Below, piece by piece: positions 8,957 through 17,411 of a stretch of 64,000 nucleotides of DNA. The notes under the pieces are model-generated. The model saw nothing but the letters and a program-made list of their open reading frames with translations, did no database searches and had not been told where the DNA came from. Numbering within the stretch: position 1 is the first letter of the stretch; every line of letters begins with the position of its first letter. The position numbers were made by a program, and so were the translations under genes. Source of the DNA: Dokdonella_A sp937902695. GTDB lineage: Bacteria; Pseudomonadota; Gammaproteobacteria; Xanthomonadales; Rhodanobacteraceae. The stretch lies in NCBI GenBank assembly GCA_048498135.1, contig JBEHYO010000002.1:67044-131043 (forward strand), written 5' to 3'.

Positions 8957-10528
8957 TCAGTGCGCGGCGGCGAGTTTCGGCGACGTCGTTGCCGCTTCGG
9001 GCCACATGCCGAGCCCGTCCGGTCCCTTGCGCGCGTAACGCACCATCAGGATCGCATCGACGACCGCGAGCGCCGTGTAGAAGATCACGAAGCCCGCGAG
9101 GCTCGTGCCGACCTGTGCCGCCGTCACCGACGAAACGCCGAGCGCCGTCGGCAGCACGCCTTCGATCGCCCACGGCTGGCGGCCGTATTCGGCGACGATC
9201 CAGCCGAGCTCGATCGCGAGCCACGGCAACGGCAGGCTCCAGAGCGCGAGCTTGAGGTACCAGCGCCGCTTGTCGAGCGCACGCACGGACGCGAGCCAGA
9301 ACGAATAGGCGAACAGCACGATGAAATAGATCCCGCAGCCGACCATGATGCGGAACGACCAGAACAGCACCGGCACGTTCGGGATCGTCGAGTCGGCCGC
9401 CTTGACGATGTCGGCGCCCGTCGCGCGCGACGGATCCTCCATGATTTTCTTCAGCAGCAGCGCGTAGCCGAGATCGCCCTTGTGCTGCTCGAACTCGGCG
9501 CGTGCGGCCGCGTCGTCGCGATTCGCGCGAAGACGCTGCATCGCGCCGTACGCCTTCATGCCGCTCGCGATGCGCTCCTGCGAATCGTGCACGATCTCGT
9601 TGATGCCTGGCATGACCTTGTCCAGCGATCGCGTGCCGATCAGGCCCATGACCCAGGGAATGTGGATCGCGAAATGCGTCTTGCGCTCGGCGACATCGGG
9701 AAATCCGAATGCCGTGAAGGAGGCCGGCGGCGGCTCGGTATCCCACATCGCCTCGATCGCGGCGAGCTTCATCTTCTGATGCTCGGTGACGGTGTATCCC
9801 GACTCGTCGCCGAGCACGACGACGCTCAGTGCCGACGCAAGACCGAAGCTCGCGGCGACCGTCATCGAGCGCTTCGCGAACTCGAGGTTGCGGCCGCGCA
9901 GCAGATACCATGCCGAGATCGACAACACGAACATCGAGCCGAGCACGTAGCCCGCGCTCACCGTGTGCACGAACTTCGACTGGGCGACCGGATTGAAGAT
10001 CACGGCGGAGAAGTCGGTGATCTCCATGCGCATCGTGTCGAGGTTGAACTCGCTGCCGACCGGATTCTGCATCCACGCGTTCGCGATCAGGATCCACAGC
10101 GCCGAGAGGTTCGTGCCGAGCGCCAGCAGGAACGTCACCAGCAGGTGCTTGATGCGCGAGAGCTTGTCCCAGCCGAAGAAGAAGAGGCCGATGAACGTCG
10201 CTTCGAGGAAGAACGCCATCAGGCCTTCGATCGCGAGCGGCGTGCCGAAGATGTCGCCGACGTAGTGCGCGTAGTAGGCCCAGTTCGTGCCGAACTGGAA
10301 CTCCATCGTGACGCCGGTGGCGACGCCCATCGCGAAGTTGATGCCGAACAGGATGCCCCAGAACTGCGTCATGCGCTTCCACACGTCGCGCCCGGTCATC
10401 ACGTAGACCGCTTCCATGATCGCGAGCAGCCACGAGAGGCCGAGCGTCAGCGGAACGAACAGGAAGTGGTACAGCGCGGTCAGCGCGAATTGCAGGCGCG
10501 ACAGCGTGACGACCGATTCATCGATCAT
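8957..10528 (-). CDS. cydA: Cytochrome bd ubiquinol oxidase subunit I
   Basis: 523 residues from the ATG that overlaps the stop of cydP (ATGA). The start of the family is evident: SRLQFALTALYHFLFVPLTL, with the heme b595 ligand His21. Later blocks include QFWGILFGINFAMGV and the FQFGTNW segment. Total length matches the long-Q-loop (E. coli-like) type. CydA holds hemes b558, b595 and d and the quinol oxidation site. The frame stays open upstream of the chosen start, but that region belongs to cydP in another frame. Part of the cydP-A-B-X operon. Confidence 0.97.
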   Translation of the reverse strand: MIDESVVTLSRLQFALTALYHFLFVPLTLGLSWLLAIMEAVYVMTGRDVWKRMTQFWGILFGINFAMGVATGVTMEFQFGTNWAYYAHYVGDIFGTPLAIEGLMAFFLEATFIGLFFFGWDKLSRIKHLLVTFLLALGTNLSALWILIANAWMQNPVGSEFNLDTMRMEITDFSAVIFNPVAQSKFVHTVSAGYVLGSMFVLSISAWYLLRGRNLEFAKRSMTVAASFGLASALSVVVLGDESGYTVTEHQKMKLAAIEAMWDTEPPPASFTAFGFPDVAERKTHFAIHIPWVMGLIGTRSLDKVMPGINEIVHDSQERIASGMKAYGAMQRLRANRDDAAARAEFEQHKGDLGYALLLKKIMEDPSRATGADIVKAADSTIPNVPVLFWSFRIMVGCGIYFIVLFAYSFWLASVRALDKRRWYLKLALWSLPLPWLAIELGWIVAEYGRQPWAIEGVLPTALGVSSVTAAQVGTSLAGFVIFYTALAVVDAILMVRYARKGPDGLGMWPEAATTSPKLAAAH

Positions 10529-10728
10529 GAGGACTCCGGCGGAGCGAGGTGACGTTCGATCGCGGCCGGCGAGGTGTCCGGACGCGGGTGCGGGCGGAAG
10601 CAGATCCACCAGAGCGCCGTCAGCAGCAGCAGCTTGACGACGACGATCAGCGCGAACTCGATGCCGAAGCGACGACCGCCGCGGGTGCGGAACCACGAGG
10701 TCTGGTCGCGATCGGGTGCAGCCTGCAT
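10525..10728 (-). CDS. cydP: Putative cytochrome oxidase small subunit CydP
   Basis: A 67-residue protein with one transmembrane helix (IEFALIVVVKLLLLTALWWI, about residues 23-42) after a basic N-terminal segment. The position immediately before cydA, the K-L-x-L-L-x-x-L-W motif and the C-terminal proline-rich cytosolic end match the CydP family seen upstream of cydA in beta- and gammaproteobacteria. Its stop codon overlaps the cydA start by four bases, so the two are translationally coupled. An alternative ATG at 10758 would add ten residues. The 142 bases upstream (10729-10870) should contain the operon promoter, but I do not see a convincing -35/-10 pair. Confidence 0.8.
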   Translation of the reverse strand: MQAAPDRDQTSWFRTRGGRRFGIEFALIVVVKLLLLTALWWICFRPHPRPDTSPAAIERHLAPPESS

Positions 10729-10870
10729 GACAGGCGCTCCGCTGAGGGTTTCGAACATTGTACGCCGCGAAACGCGGCGCGCGTGCGGCGCGATGTCGCT
10801 GCGTTGCGCCGGCGGCGAGCCAGTGCGAGAAATCGCGGCGACTTCCGCAGACCGCCAGTGCGATACGTGC

Positions 10871-13339
10871 CTAGCGGTCTTCGAACCCGTCGATGAAGAT
10901 CGCATCCGGCGCGACGACGCAGGTGCCCGGCACGAGCGCGTGCGTCAGCGCGACGTCGTCGACGAACCAGCCTTCGCCGGTCTGTGCCTGGTCGGTGCGA
11001 TAGAGCCAGCGCGCCTGCACGGTCTCACCGGCATACGCCGAAAGATCGACGTCGTACTGCGACCATGTGAAATGGCCCATGCCGGTGAACGCGCCGGAGC
11101 CTTGCGCGATGCCGCAGAGCGTGCCGCCCTGCGAGATCGTGCTCGGGTAGCCCTGTTGCGGCGTGAGCCGCGTCCAGTTGGCGCCGTCGGTCGAGATCTC
11201 CACGACGCCGCCATCCCAGCCCTGTTCGATGTCCCAGGCGGACCAGAACGAAAGCGCCGACGACTGGCCCGGCGTCAGCTCGAGCGGCGGCGTGACCAGC
11301 GAAACGCAGAGATTGTTCGCATCCGTGGACCAGAAACTCTCCGTGCCCGCGTGCATGCGCACGGTCGATACGCCCCACGCGCTGGCGGGATCGAAACGCG
11401 GATCGCCGGGCTCGGCTCCGCTTCCGAACGTCGCATCGGACGGCGGCCCGCTCGGCACGACGGCGAGGCGGACGAGATTGTCGTCCTCCGCGCCATTCGC
11501 GCCGTCGACGCTGCGTACCATGTAGTAGTGCGTCGTGCCGCCGACGGCGGTGGTATCGCTGAAGAGCGTGTCGAGCCAGCCGAGCGCGATGCGGTTTCCA
11601 TCGCCCGGCACGAAGCCCGCGTCGTCCGAGCGGTAGATCGAATACGACGCCGGCCCGCCGCAGGCCGGGCTGGCGCTGTTCCAGCCAAGATCGACGCGGC
11701 ACTCGCTCGTGCCAGCGCTCGTCGCGCTCGCGATGCCGCCGAACAGCGGCGCGGCGGTGCAGCTGCCGGTCGTTTCGGCTTCGACGCAGGTCGACGACGA
11801 CGAGCCGCAGAAGCCCGATGCATCGAACGCGGTCACGCGGTACCCGTAGGTCACCTGGCCCGATGCGCTCGTATCGGAATACATTGCCGCGGTCAGCTGA
11901 TCGGCGATCGTGCGGAAATCGCCGCGGCAGCCGCCCTGCGCGCGCTCGACGCGGTACGTCGTGCCGCTCGTCGTCGAGGCGTCCCACGCAAGATCGATGC
12001 GGTGATCGCCGTTCGGCGTCGCGGCGAGATTCGACGGCGTCACCGGCGCCTCGCACAGATGCGGCTCGAGCACGAAGAAGCCTTCGTCGATGCCGGTCGC
12101 GATGATGTTGCCGCTGCCCGGGAAGCGGAAGTTGTTCCAGGTGCCGTTGAAGGCGGCGTTGTCGCTCGCCGGGTAGGTGTCGAAGTAGGCGACCTCGGTC
12201 ATCGCGGTCTCGGCGAGGTCGTCGATGCGCAGGATGCGCACGCCGGCTTCGTAATCCGACTGATAGACGTAGTTGCCGTGCACGTAGAGGTTGTGATCGA
12301 TGACACTCAGCGGATGCTCGTGGAAGCCGACCAGCACCGGTGCATCGAGATCGCTGACATCGAAGATATAGGTGCGCGCGTTGTTGCCGCTGCCTTCCTC
12401 GTCGAGCTCGTCGTCGAGCAGGAGATAGTGCTGATCCTCGGTCAGCCAGCTCTGGTGCGTGTACGCGCTGCCGTTGTACGGAGTCGACGACAGCGTCACC
12501 GGGTTCGTCTTGTCGGTCACGTCGACGATCGCGATGCGGCCGCTCGATCCGTTCGAATCGAAGCAGAGATCGCGGCCATCGTGCTCGACGTCGGGCCCGG
12601 AATAGACGTAGCACTGCGATTCGTGCGTGTAGCCCGCGTCGTTGACGCAGCCGGCGAATGTCGGCGACGTCGGGTCGTGGATATCGAGGATCTGCAAGCC
12701 GCCGTGATCGGAATCGCCGGGACAGACGACGTCGGCGCCCGCGACCGACGCGTAGCCTGTCGCCTCGTTGATCGAAATCGTATGGCTCGATCCGAAGCCG
12801 GAATAATGGCCGTCCTCGGTGAACGTCTCGGGCGACGTGACCGCGCGAAGGCGCGTCAGATCGAACACCTGCATGCCGTGGCCGGGATTCGCGTCGCTGA
12901 CGACGAACGCGTGGTTCTGGTAGACGCGAACGTCGCGCCAGATCGAGCTTCCGGCCGAGGTCGGGAGCTTGCCGAGATAGCGCGGCTGATCCGGCGTCGA
13001 AAGATCGTAGAACGCGATGCCGTTGTTCGCACCGATGAGCGCGTATTCGATGCCGGAATCGGGGTCGGTCCAGCCCCAGAGGCTGTTCGTCGTCGTCGCC
13101 TGGAACTGCGCAACCGGCACGAAGGCGAGGAGATCGACGTTCGAGCACGGATAGATGCCGGCCATGCCGTCGACGCAGGGCGTGTGGCTCGCGGGCGCCA
13201 TCGGCTGGTGCTGCGGCCGGTGCTGCATGTGCTCGCGCATCGCGGGCGACTGGATGTCGCATGCGCTCGCCGCGGTGAAGGTCAGAAGTGCGGCAATGCC
13301 GGCGGACGCGCAGGAGCGCGTGAGAATCCCAGAACGCAT
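10871..13339 (-). CDS. Secreted choice-of-anchor B family protein with GFE-type tail
   Basis: 822 residues; start chosen by GGGGAG ahead of the ATG and a following signal peptide ending ASA. Residues ~45-420 are beta-propeller-like LVIVD-type repeats (patterns such as WGWTDPDSGIEYALIG and IAIVDVTDKTNPV) typical of choice-of-anchor B proteins. These share the extracellular domain but carry different C-terminal anchors in different lineages. Residues ~430-620 hold two fibronectin type III-like segments (TPSNLAATPNGDHRIDLAWD). A further ~150-residue jelly-roll-like domain follows (ARWLYRTDQAQTGEGWFVDD). The very end is DAIFIDGFEDR, shared with four other secreted proteins here. Function is unknown; surface or extracellular location is inferred. 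Confidence 0.88.
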   Translation of the reverse strand: MRSGILTRSCASAGIAALLTFTAASACDIQSPAMREHMQHRPQHQPMAPASHTPCVDGMAGIYPCSNVDLLAFVPVAQFQATTTNSLWGWTDPDSGIEYALIGANNGIAFYDLSTPDQPRYLGKLPTSAGSSIWRDVRVYQNHAFVVSDANPGHGMQVFDLTRLRAVTSPETFTEDGHYSGFGSSHTISINEATGYASVAGADVVCPGDSDHGGLQILDIHDPTSPTFAGCVNDAGYTHESQCYVYSGPDVEHDGRDLCFDSNGSSGRIAIVDVTDKTNPVTLSSTPYNGSAYTHQSWLTEDQHYLLLDDELDEEGSGNNARTYIFDVSDLDAPVLVGFHEHPLSVIDHNLYVHGNYVYQSDYEAGVRILRIDDLAETAMTEVAYFDTYPASDNAAFNGTWNNFRFPGSGNIIATGIDEGFFVLEPHLCEAPVTPSNLAATPNGDHRIDLAWDASTTSGTTYRVERAQGGCRGDFRTIADQLTAAMYSDTSASGQVTYGYRVTAFDASGFCGSSSSTCVEAETTGSCTAAPLFGGIASATSAGTSECRVDLGWNSASPACGGPASYSIYRSDDAGFVPGDGNRIALGWLDTLFSDTTAVGGTTHYYMVRSVDGANGAEDDNLVRLAVVPSGPPSDATFGSGAEPGDPRFDPASAWGVSTVRMHAGTESFWSTDANNLCVSLVTPPLELTPGQSSALSFWSAWDIEQGWDGGVVEISTDGANWTRLTPQQGYPSTISQGGTLCGIAQGSGAFTGMGHFTWSQYDVDLSAYAGETVQARWLYRTDQAQTGEGWFVDDVALTHALVPGTCVVAPDAIFIDGFEDR

Positions 13340-13390
13340 GTCGAGCTCCCCAAGAGTCGCGGCGAACGGAAGCGGGGATTCTAGTGGCTT

Positions 13391-13498
13391 TTCCTTCTCA
13401 CGCGCGCGGGAGAAGGTGCCGGAGGCGGATGAGGGTGCTTTTGGGGCGCGAACCAACGTGCCCTCACCCTAGCCCTCTCCCGCAAGCGGGAGAGGGGA
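13391..13498. repeat. Palindromic intergenic repeat, family A copy 1
   Basis: Composite element: hairpin CTTCTC...GGGAGAAG, then GTGCCGGAGGCGGATGAGGG, spacer, GTGCCCTCACCC, then the hairpin CCCTCTCCCGCAAGCGGGAG. It separates pepQ from the choice-of-anchor B gene. The same modules recur about ten times in the window. Confidence 0.85.
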
Positions 13499-13507
13499 AA
13501 GAGCAGG

Positions 13508-14842
13508 TCAGACCGCGGCGGCGAATGCTTCGCGGGTGAGGTTTTCAGGCTCGCCGTTCGTACAGACGACGTCATCCTCGATACGGATGCCGCCGTATTT
13601 GCGGAACGCATCGACCTTGTCCCAGTTCACGTCCTTCGCGACAGGCTTCTTCCTGAGCTCGGCGAGCAGCATGTCGATGAAGTAGATCCCGGGCTCGATC
13701 GTCGTCACCATGCCGGGCTCGAGCTTGCGCGTCAGGCGCAGGTACGGATGGCCCGGCGGCTTCGGAATCGTGCCGCCGCGCTCGCTTTCCTGGAATCCGG
13801 CGACATCGTGTACCTGCAGGCCGATGCCATGGCCGAGGCCGTGCGGGAAGAACGTCGACGAGACGCCGGATTCCACGGCGCTTTCGGCGCTCATCCGGAT
13901 GAACCCGTGTTCGCGCAGGATGTTCGCGAGCACGTGATGCGCGTGCACGTGGAGATCGGGATAGCTCTGGCCCTTCTTCACCATCGCGCAGAAGCCGAGC
14001 TGCGCGTCGTCGACCGCGTCGATCAGCGCGGCGAACTCGTCCGCGCCGGCGGCCGCGTGCGTGCGCGTGATGTCGCTCGCGTAGCCGTGGAAGCTCGCGC
14101 CGGCGTCGATCAGGAACGAATGGAAATGCGCCGGCGGCGCATGGTTGAAATCGGTGTAGTGCAGCACGGCGCCGTGTTCGTTCAGCGCGACGATGTTCGA
14201 ATACGGCAGCTCGTTCTCGGTCTGCCGCGCGGCGTCGAGATACGCCATCTGGATGCCGAACTCCGACGCGCCGCCGCGGAATGCCGCTTCGGCCGCGCGG
14301 TGCGCGCGCGCGCCGATCTTGCTCGCGACGCGCATCATCGCGAGCTCGTACGGCGTCTTGTACGTGCGGTGCCAGTGCAGGTGATCGAGCAGCGCCTTCG
14401 GATTATCCGGCGCAAACGGGCCGACCTTCGCGATGTCCTCGCCGATGATCGCGGAGCGCGCAGGATCCTTCGGCAGGTGCTGCACGGCGTCGGCAGCCTC
14501 GCGAATGATCGCGATGTCGAAATGCTCGACCCAGTAACCCGCGGGCGCTTCCGGCACGACGTGCCAGTAGTCGTGCGGCTGCAGATAGACGAGCTTCGGC
14601 TTCTGCCCGGGCGTGTAGACGAGCCAGGAGCCCGGCGCCTTCGTCACCGGCACCCAATGCTTGAACCACGGGTTCACGGCGAACGGATACGGCTTGTCGT
14701 CGAGAAACTCGTAGCGCGGCGTGCCGGCGGCGAGCACGAGGTGATCGCGCCCGGCGCGCGCCAGCGCGGTGTCGGTGCGCGATTTCAGCGTGGCGAGATG
14801 GTCCGCGTAGAGCGGGTGCAGGTCGGGATGCGTGATGTCCAT
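13508..14842 (-). CDS. pepQ: Xaa-Pro dipeptidase PepQ
   Basis: A 444-residue M24B metallopeptidase that cleaves dipeptides with C-terminal proline in the cytoplasm. The five metal ligands of the pita-bread fold can be placed: two Asp in FLIDAGASFHGYASDITRT, His in FPHGLGHGIGLQVHD, Glu in TTIEPGIYF and Glu in GIRIEDD. Length is the same as E. coli PepQ (443). No signal peptide. The frame ends within a few bases of repeat A1. Its start faces the end of the GH85 gene 36 bases upstream on the same strand, so read-through from that gene is possible, though the functions are unrelated. Confidence 0.96.
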   Translation of the reverse strand: MDITHPDLHPLYADHLATLKSRTDTALARAGRDHLVLAAGTPRYEFLDDKPYPFAVNPWFKHWVPVTKAPGSWLVYTPGQKPKLVYLQPHDYWHVVPEAPAGYWVEHFDIAIIREAADAVQHLPKDPARSAIIGEDIAKVGPFAPDNPKALLDHLHWHRTYKTPYELAMMRVASKIGARAHRAAEAAFRGGASEFGIQMAYLDAARQTENELPYSNIVALNEHGAVLHYTDFNHAPPAHFHSFLIDAGASFHGYASDITRTHAAAGADEFAALIDAVDDAQLGFCAMVKKGQSYPDLHVHAHHVLANILREHGFIRMSAESAVESGVSSTFFPHGLGHGIGLQVHDVAGFQESERGGTIPKPPGHPYLRLTRKLEPGMVTTIEPGIYFIDMLLAELRKKPVAKDVNWDKVDAFRKYGGIRIEDDVVCTNGEPENLTREAFAAAV

Positions 14843-14878
14843 GGGCGCGATTGTGCCACGGCACCCGTGCGGCGGGGC

Positions 14879-16897
14879 TCAGTCGTCGAAGCCGTCCGCG
14901 AAGATGTGATCCCACGTCACGGTCGCGCTCGCGACCGGGGAGGCCATCAGGAAATCGGCGCCGATCGCAAGGACGTCGATCTGCGACGTCGCTTCGTTGC
15001 CGTCGCGCACGAGGTTGCCGACGAAGTACGCCGTGTTCGGCGTGGCGCCGAGCCAGGTGCCGAGGCTGCCATCGGGATGGTAGTGCTCCACGTCGTAATA
15101 TGCGATCGCGCTCGGCGAGGCGTCCCATTTGAGGCGCACGGTCGCGGCGTGCGCATCGATCTCGTGCATTTCGACGACGGTGACGTTCTTCGGCGGCTCC
15201 GGAAACTCGACGTCGGCGGTGACCGCGATCTGCCCGATGCGCATCTGGTATGGCATCGGCGTGCCGGTGTCGACGAAGCGGAGCGAGATCGCCGCGAGCG
15301 TGCGTCCCGCATCGGCCGCGCCGAGTCCGATCGCGACGTACTGCCAGTCCGTCGAGGTCGCATCGAGCGTATCCGCATACTCGAACGTCGTCGGCGCGTC
15401 GGCGAACGCATATCCGACCTGCATGTGCGTCGGTCCGGTCTGGGCGGGCTTGAACATGACGCTGAGCTGCGTGCCGCTGACGACGTCGAGATTCGTTTCG
15501 TAGAGCAGCACGTCGTTCGTCGCGTCGAGCGTGCCCGAGACGAGCAGCGAGGATCCGCCGAAATACGCATCGTCGAAATCAAGCGCCACGTCGAGCGGCG
15601 CGCCGGAGGTGCGCACGATCCAGCGCCACGTCGGCAGCACGTCCTGAAGACTGAGGTTGTTCCAGTCGCTGGTCGAGAAGACGGTGCCCGCACTCGCGTA
15701 AAAATGGCCTTGTCCAGTGCAGAAGTTCGTGACCCACGGCACCGTCGTGATCGGCGAGTTCGCCGGAATGTAGTTCGCGACGCCCTTCCAGTTCGACGTC
15801 GTCGTCGTGTTGCTCGGATCGCCGTTCTGGCCCACCCAGAACTTGTTGTCGCGCGCGTAGAAATCGGAAAGACTCGTCGACGCGTTGTAGGTCCATTCGG
15901 GCCGGTAGAAGCCGATCGACGTCACGTGCGGCTGGCCTTCGGGGAACACGGCGTTCCAGTTCACGCTGGTGTTGTAGCCGTTCGATTCGACGTCGATGCC
16001 GGCGTAGAGCTCGTAAGGGCTCCGGCCGAGGCTCGTCGCGAGCGTCGCCGAGTTCGAAAGACGCGTCGCCGTCCAGTTGAAGTTGAGAAAGAAGTTGTCC
16101 GAGACGAGCGTCGCGCCGTCCTGGAAGAACATCTGGTTCTGCGCATCGAGCTGGTTCTGCCAGCCGACGCCGCCGGTCGCATTCATCGCGTCGTACCAGG
16201 TGATCTTGAGGTTCGAGTGCGCCTGGAAGTACTCGAGCATCGCCTGCATGTCGCTCGCGAGCTGCGCGTCGCCACCGGCCGTTTCCTGATTGATGAACCA
16301 GCCGTCGAAGCCGTAGTACTCGGCCGCCTGAATCATCTTGTCCGCGACCGGAAAGACGCCGTTCGCGTCGTGCTGCACGAAATCGCGCACCCATTGGATC
16401 TGCCCGCCGAACGCCGTCGGCGGGAGATACACGTTGCCGAGCACCGGCACGCCGTTCCTGTGCGCCGCGTCGATCACGGTCGGATTCGGCGCGAGGATCA
16501 GCCCTTCGCCGGCCGAGCCGCCCCAGAACACGAGCTGATCCATGTATTGCCAGTAGTTCGTCGCGTAGTAGTCGATCGTCGCGGAACCTTGGGACGGGTT
16601 GAACGACGTCGGCGCGTACGCGACGAGCGACTGCACGCGCGCCTCGTCGAGGTGCGCGTGCGGATTCACGTTGAAATCGGGATTCGAGAAGCGTGGCGCC
16701 AGCGGGATCGTGCCGCGGTTGAACGGCGCGTCGGGGTCGGTCGCGGGGTCCCAGTCGAGGATCGTCGACGGGAACCAGTACGATGCGTACGGCTGTCCGG
16801 GCAAGTCGTTGCCCGCGATGGCCGAAGAAGCGAAAGCGCCGAACAGCGACGCGGAGACGACGAGCGCCGAACGGCGCAGACGCGATTCGAACGGCAT
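14879..16897 (-). CDS. Secreted GH85 endo-beta-N-acetylglucosaminidase with GFD tail
   Basis: 672 residues with a signal peptide (cleavage near SAIAG, residue 28). The glycoside hydrolase 85 barrel covers about residues 35-360. It includes PVLGNVYLPPTAFGG and the catalytic GFDGWFINQET, where Asn203 and Glu205 form the N-x-E pair used in substrate-assisted hydrolysis of the chitobiose core of N-glycans. A beta-sandwich (about 430-560) and a fibronectin-like domain (about 575-660) follow. The C-terminus is DHIFADGFDD. GAGGGG supports the ATG at 16897; an upstream in-frame ATG at 16921 lacks such a site. A secreted deglycosylating enzyme suggests use of host or algal/fungal glycoproteins; that is inference. 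Confidence 0.92.
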   Translation of the reverse strand: MPFESRLRRSALVVSASLFGAFASSAIAGNDLPGQPYASYWFPSTILDWDPATDPDAPFNRGTIPLAPRFSNPDFNVNPHAHLDEARVQSLVAYAPTSFNPSQGSATIDYYATNYWQYMDQLVFWGGSAGEGLILAPNPTVIDAAHRNGVPVLGNVYLPPTAFGGQIQWVRDFVQHDANGVFPVADKMIQAAEYYGFDGWFINQETAGGDAQLASDMQAMLEYFQAHSNLKITWYDAMNATGGVGWQNQLDAQNQMFFQDGATLVSDNFFLNFNWTATRLSNSATLATSLGRSPYELYAGIDVESNGYNTSVNWNAVFPEGQPHVTSIGFYRPEWTYNASTSLSDFYARDNKFWVGQNGDPSNTTTTSNWKGVANYIPANSPITTVPWVTNFCTGQGHFYASAGTVFSTSDWNNLSLQDVLPTWRWIVRTSGAPLDVALDFDDAYFGGSSLLVSGTLDATNDVLLYETNLDVVSGTQLSVMFKPAQTGPTHMQVGYAFADAPTTFEYADTLDATSTDWQYVAIGLGAADAGRTLAAISLRFVDTGTPMPYQMRIGQIAVTADVEFPEPPKNVTVVEMHEIDAHAATVRLKWDASPSAIAYYDVEHYHPDGSLGTWLGATPNTAYFVGNLVRDGNEATSQIDVLAIGADFLMASPVASATVTWDHIFADGFDD

Positions 16898-17009
16898 GGC
16901 CAACCCCTCGCGCGCCCACACGCGCGCAGCGGGTCGATCTTAGGATTCGCGTGCGTACGCTCGCAAGCGCGCTTACATGTGCGCGCACGCACCTACGCGC
17001 GAGGCCGCT

Positions 17010-17062
17010 TTTCCCTTCTCCCGCTGCGCGGGAGAAGGTGCCGAAGGCGGATGAGGGCACGC
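17010..17062. repeat. Palindromic intergenic repeat, family A copy 2 (half element)
   Basis: CCCTTCTCCCGCTGCGCGGGAGAAGG hairpin (two arms around GCTGCG) followed by the GTGCCGAAGGCGGATGAGGG module. The second hairpin of the full element is absent. Lies upstream of the GH85 gene. Confidence 0.8.
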
Positions 17063-17134
17063 GGAGCGAAGCGCCCCGCGCGGAGCCGTTTGCAGAAGCG
17101 CAAGCGGCCCACGAGACCGGCCGCGCCCATCAAA

Positions 17135-17410
17135 ATGATACTTATAAGTCGACTAGCTCCAGGGGGTCGCGACAAGAACAGCGGCGCGCCAGACTGTTCT
17201 GCCCTGGCGAAGCATCCGATAGCGATCCTGTTAGGGCGGGCATTGCGTGCAAGGAGAGAAGCCGCCGGAATCAGTCAGGACCAATTCGCCGATAGCATCG
17301 AGATGCACCGAGCGTATTACTCGGCGATCGAGTCGACGATATTGCAAGACGTAGAAACAAGTCTCGCTCGGCGTGAAAGCCGCGGTGCGAGAAGGCGGGC
17401 CCTCAGCCGT
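17135..17410 (+). pseudogene. XRE-type helix-turn-helix regulator remnant
   Basis: A frame starting at ATG 17135 encodes LLGRALRARREAAGISQDQF and then ADSIEMHRAYYSAIE, a clear XRE helix-turn-helix of the kind that in intact proteins continues with ERG and a TLxxLAxxLG helix. After YYSAIE the sequence becomes STILQDVETSLARRES and Arg-rich. The frame then runs into the antisense of the following gene without a sensible C-terminus. The region is more AT-rich than its neighbours. I read it as a truncated or frameshifted regulator, though a short functional protein cannot be excluded. The rest of 16898-17411 holds repeat A2 and nothing else I can support. Confidence 0.5.
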
Positions 17411-17411
17411 T

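Noticed and set aside
10574..13384. A 936-residue open frame on the plus strand
   Set aside because: Antisense of the choice-of-anchor B gene; composition dominated by Arg, Ala and Val, without motifs.
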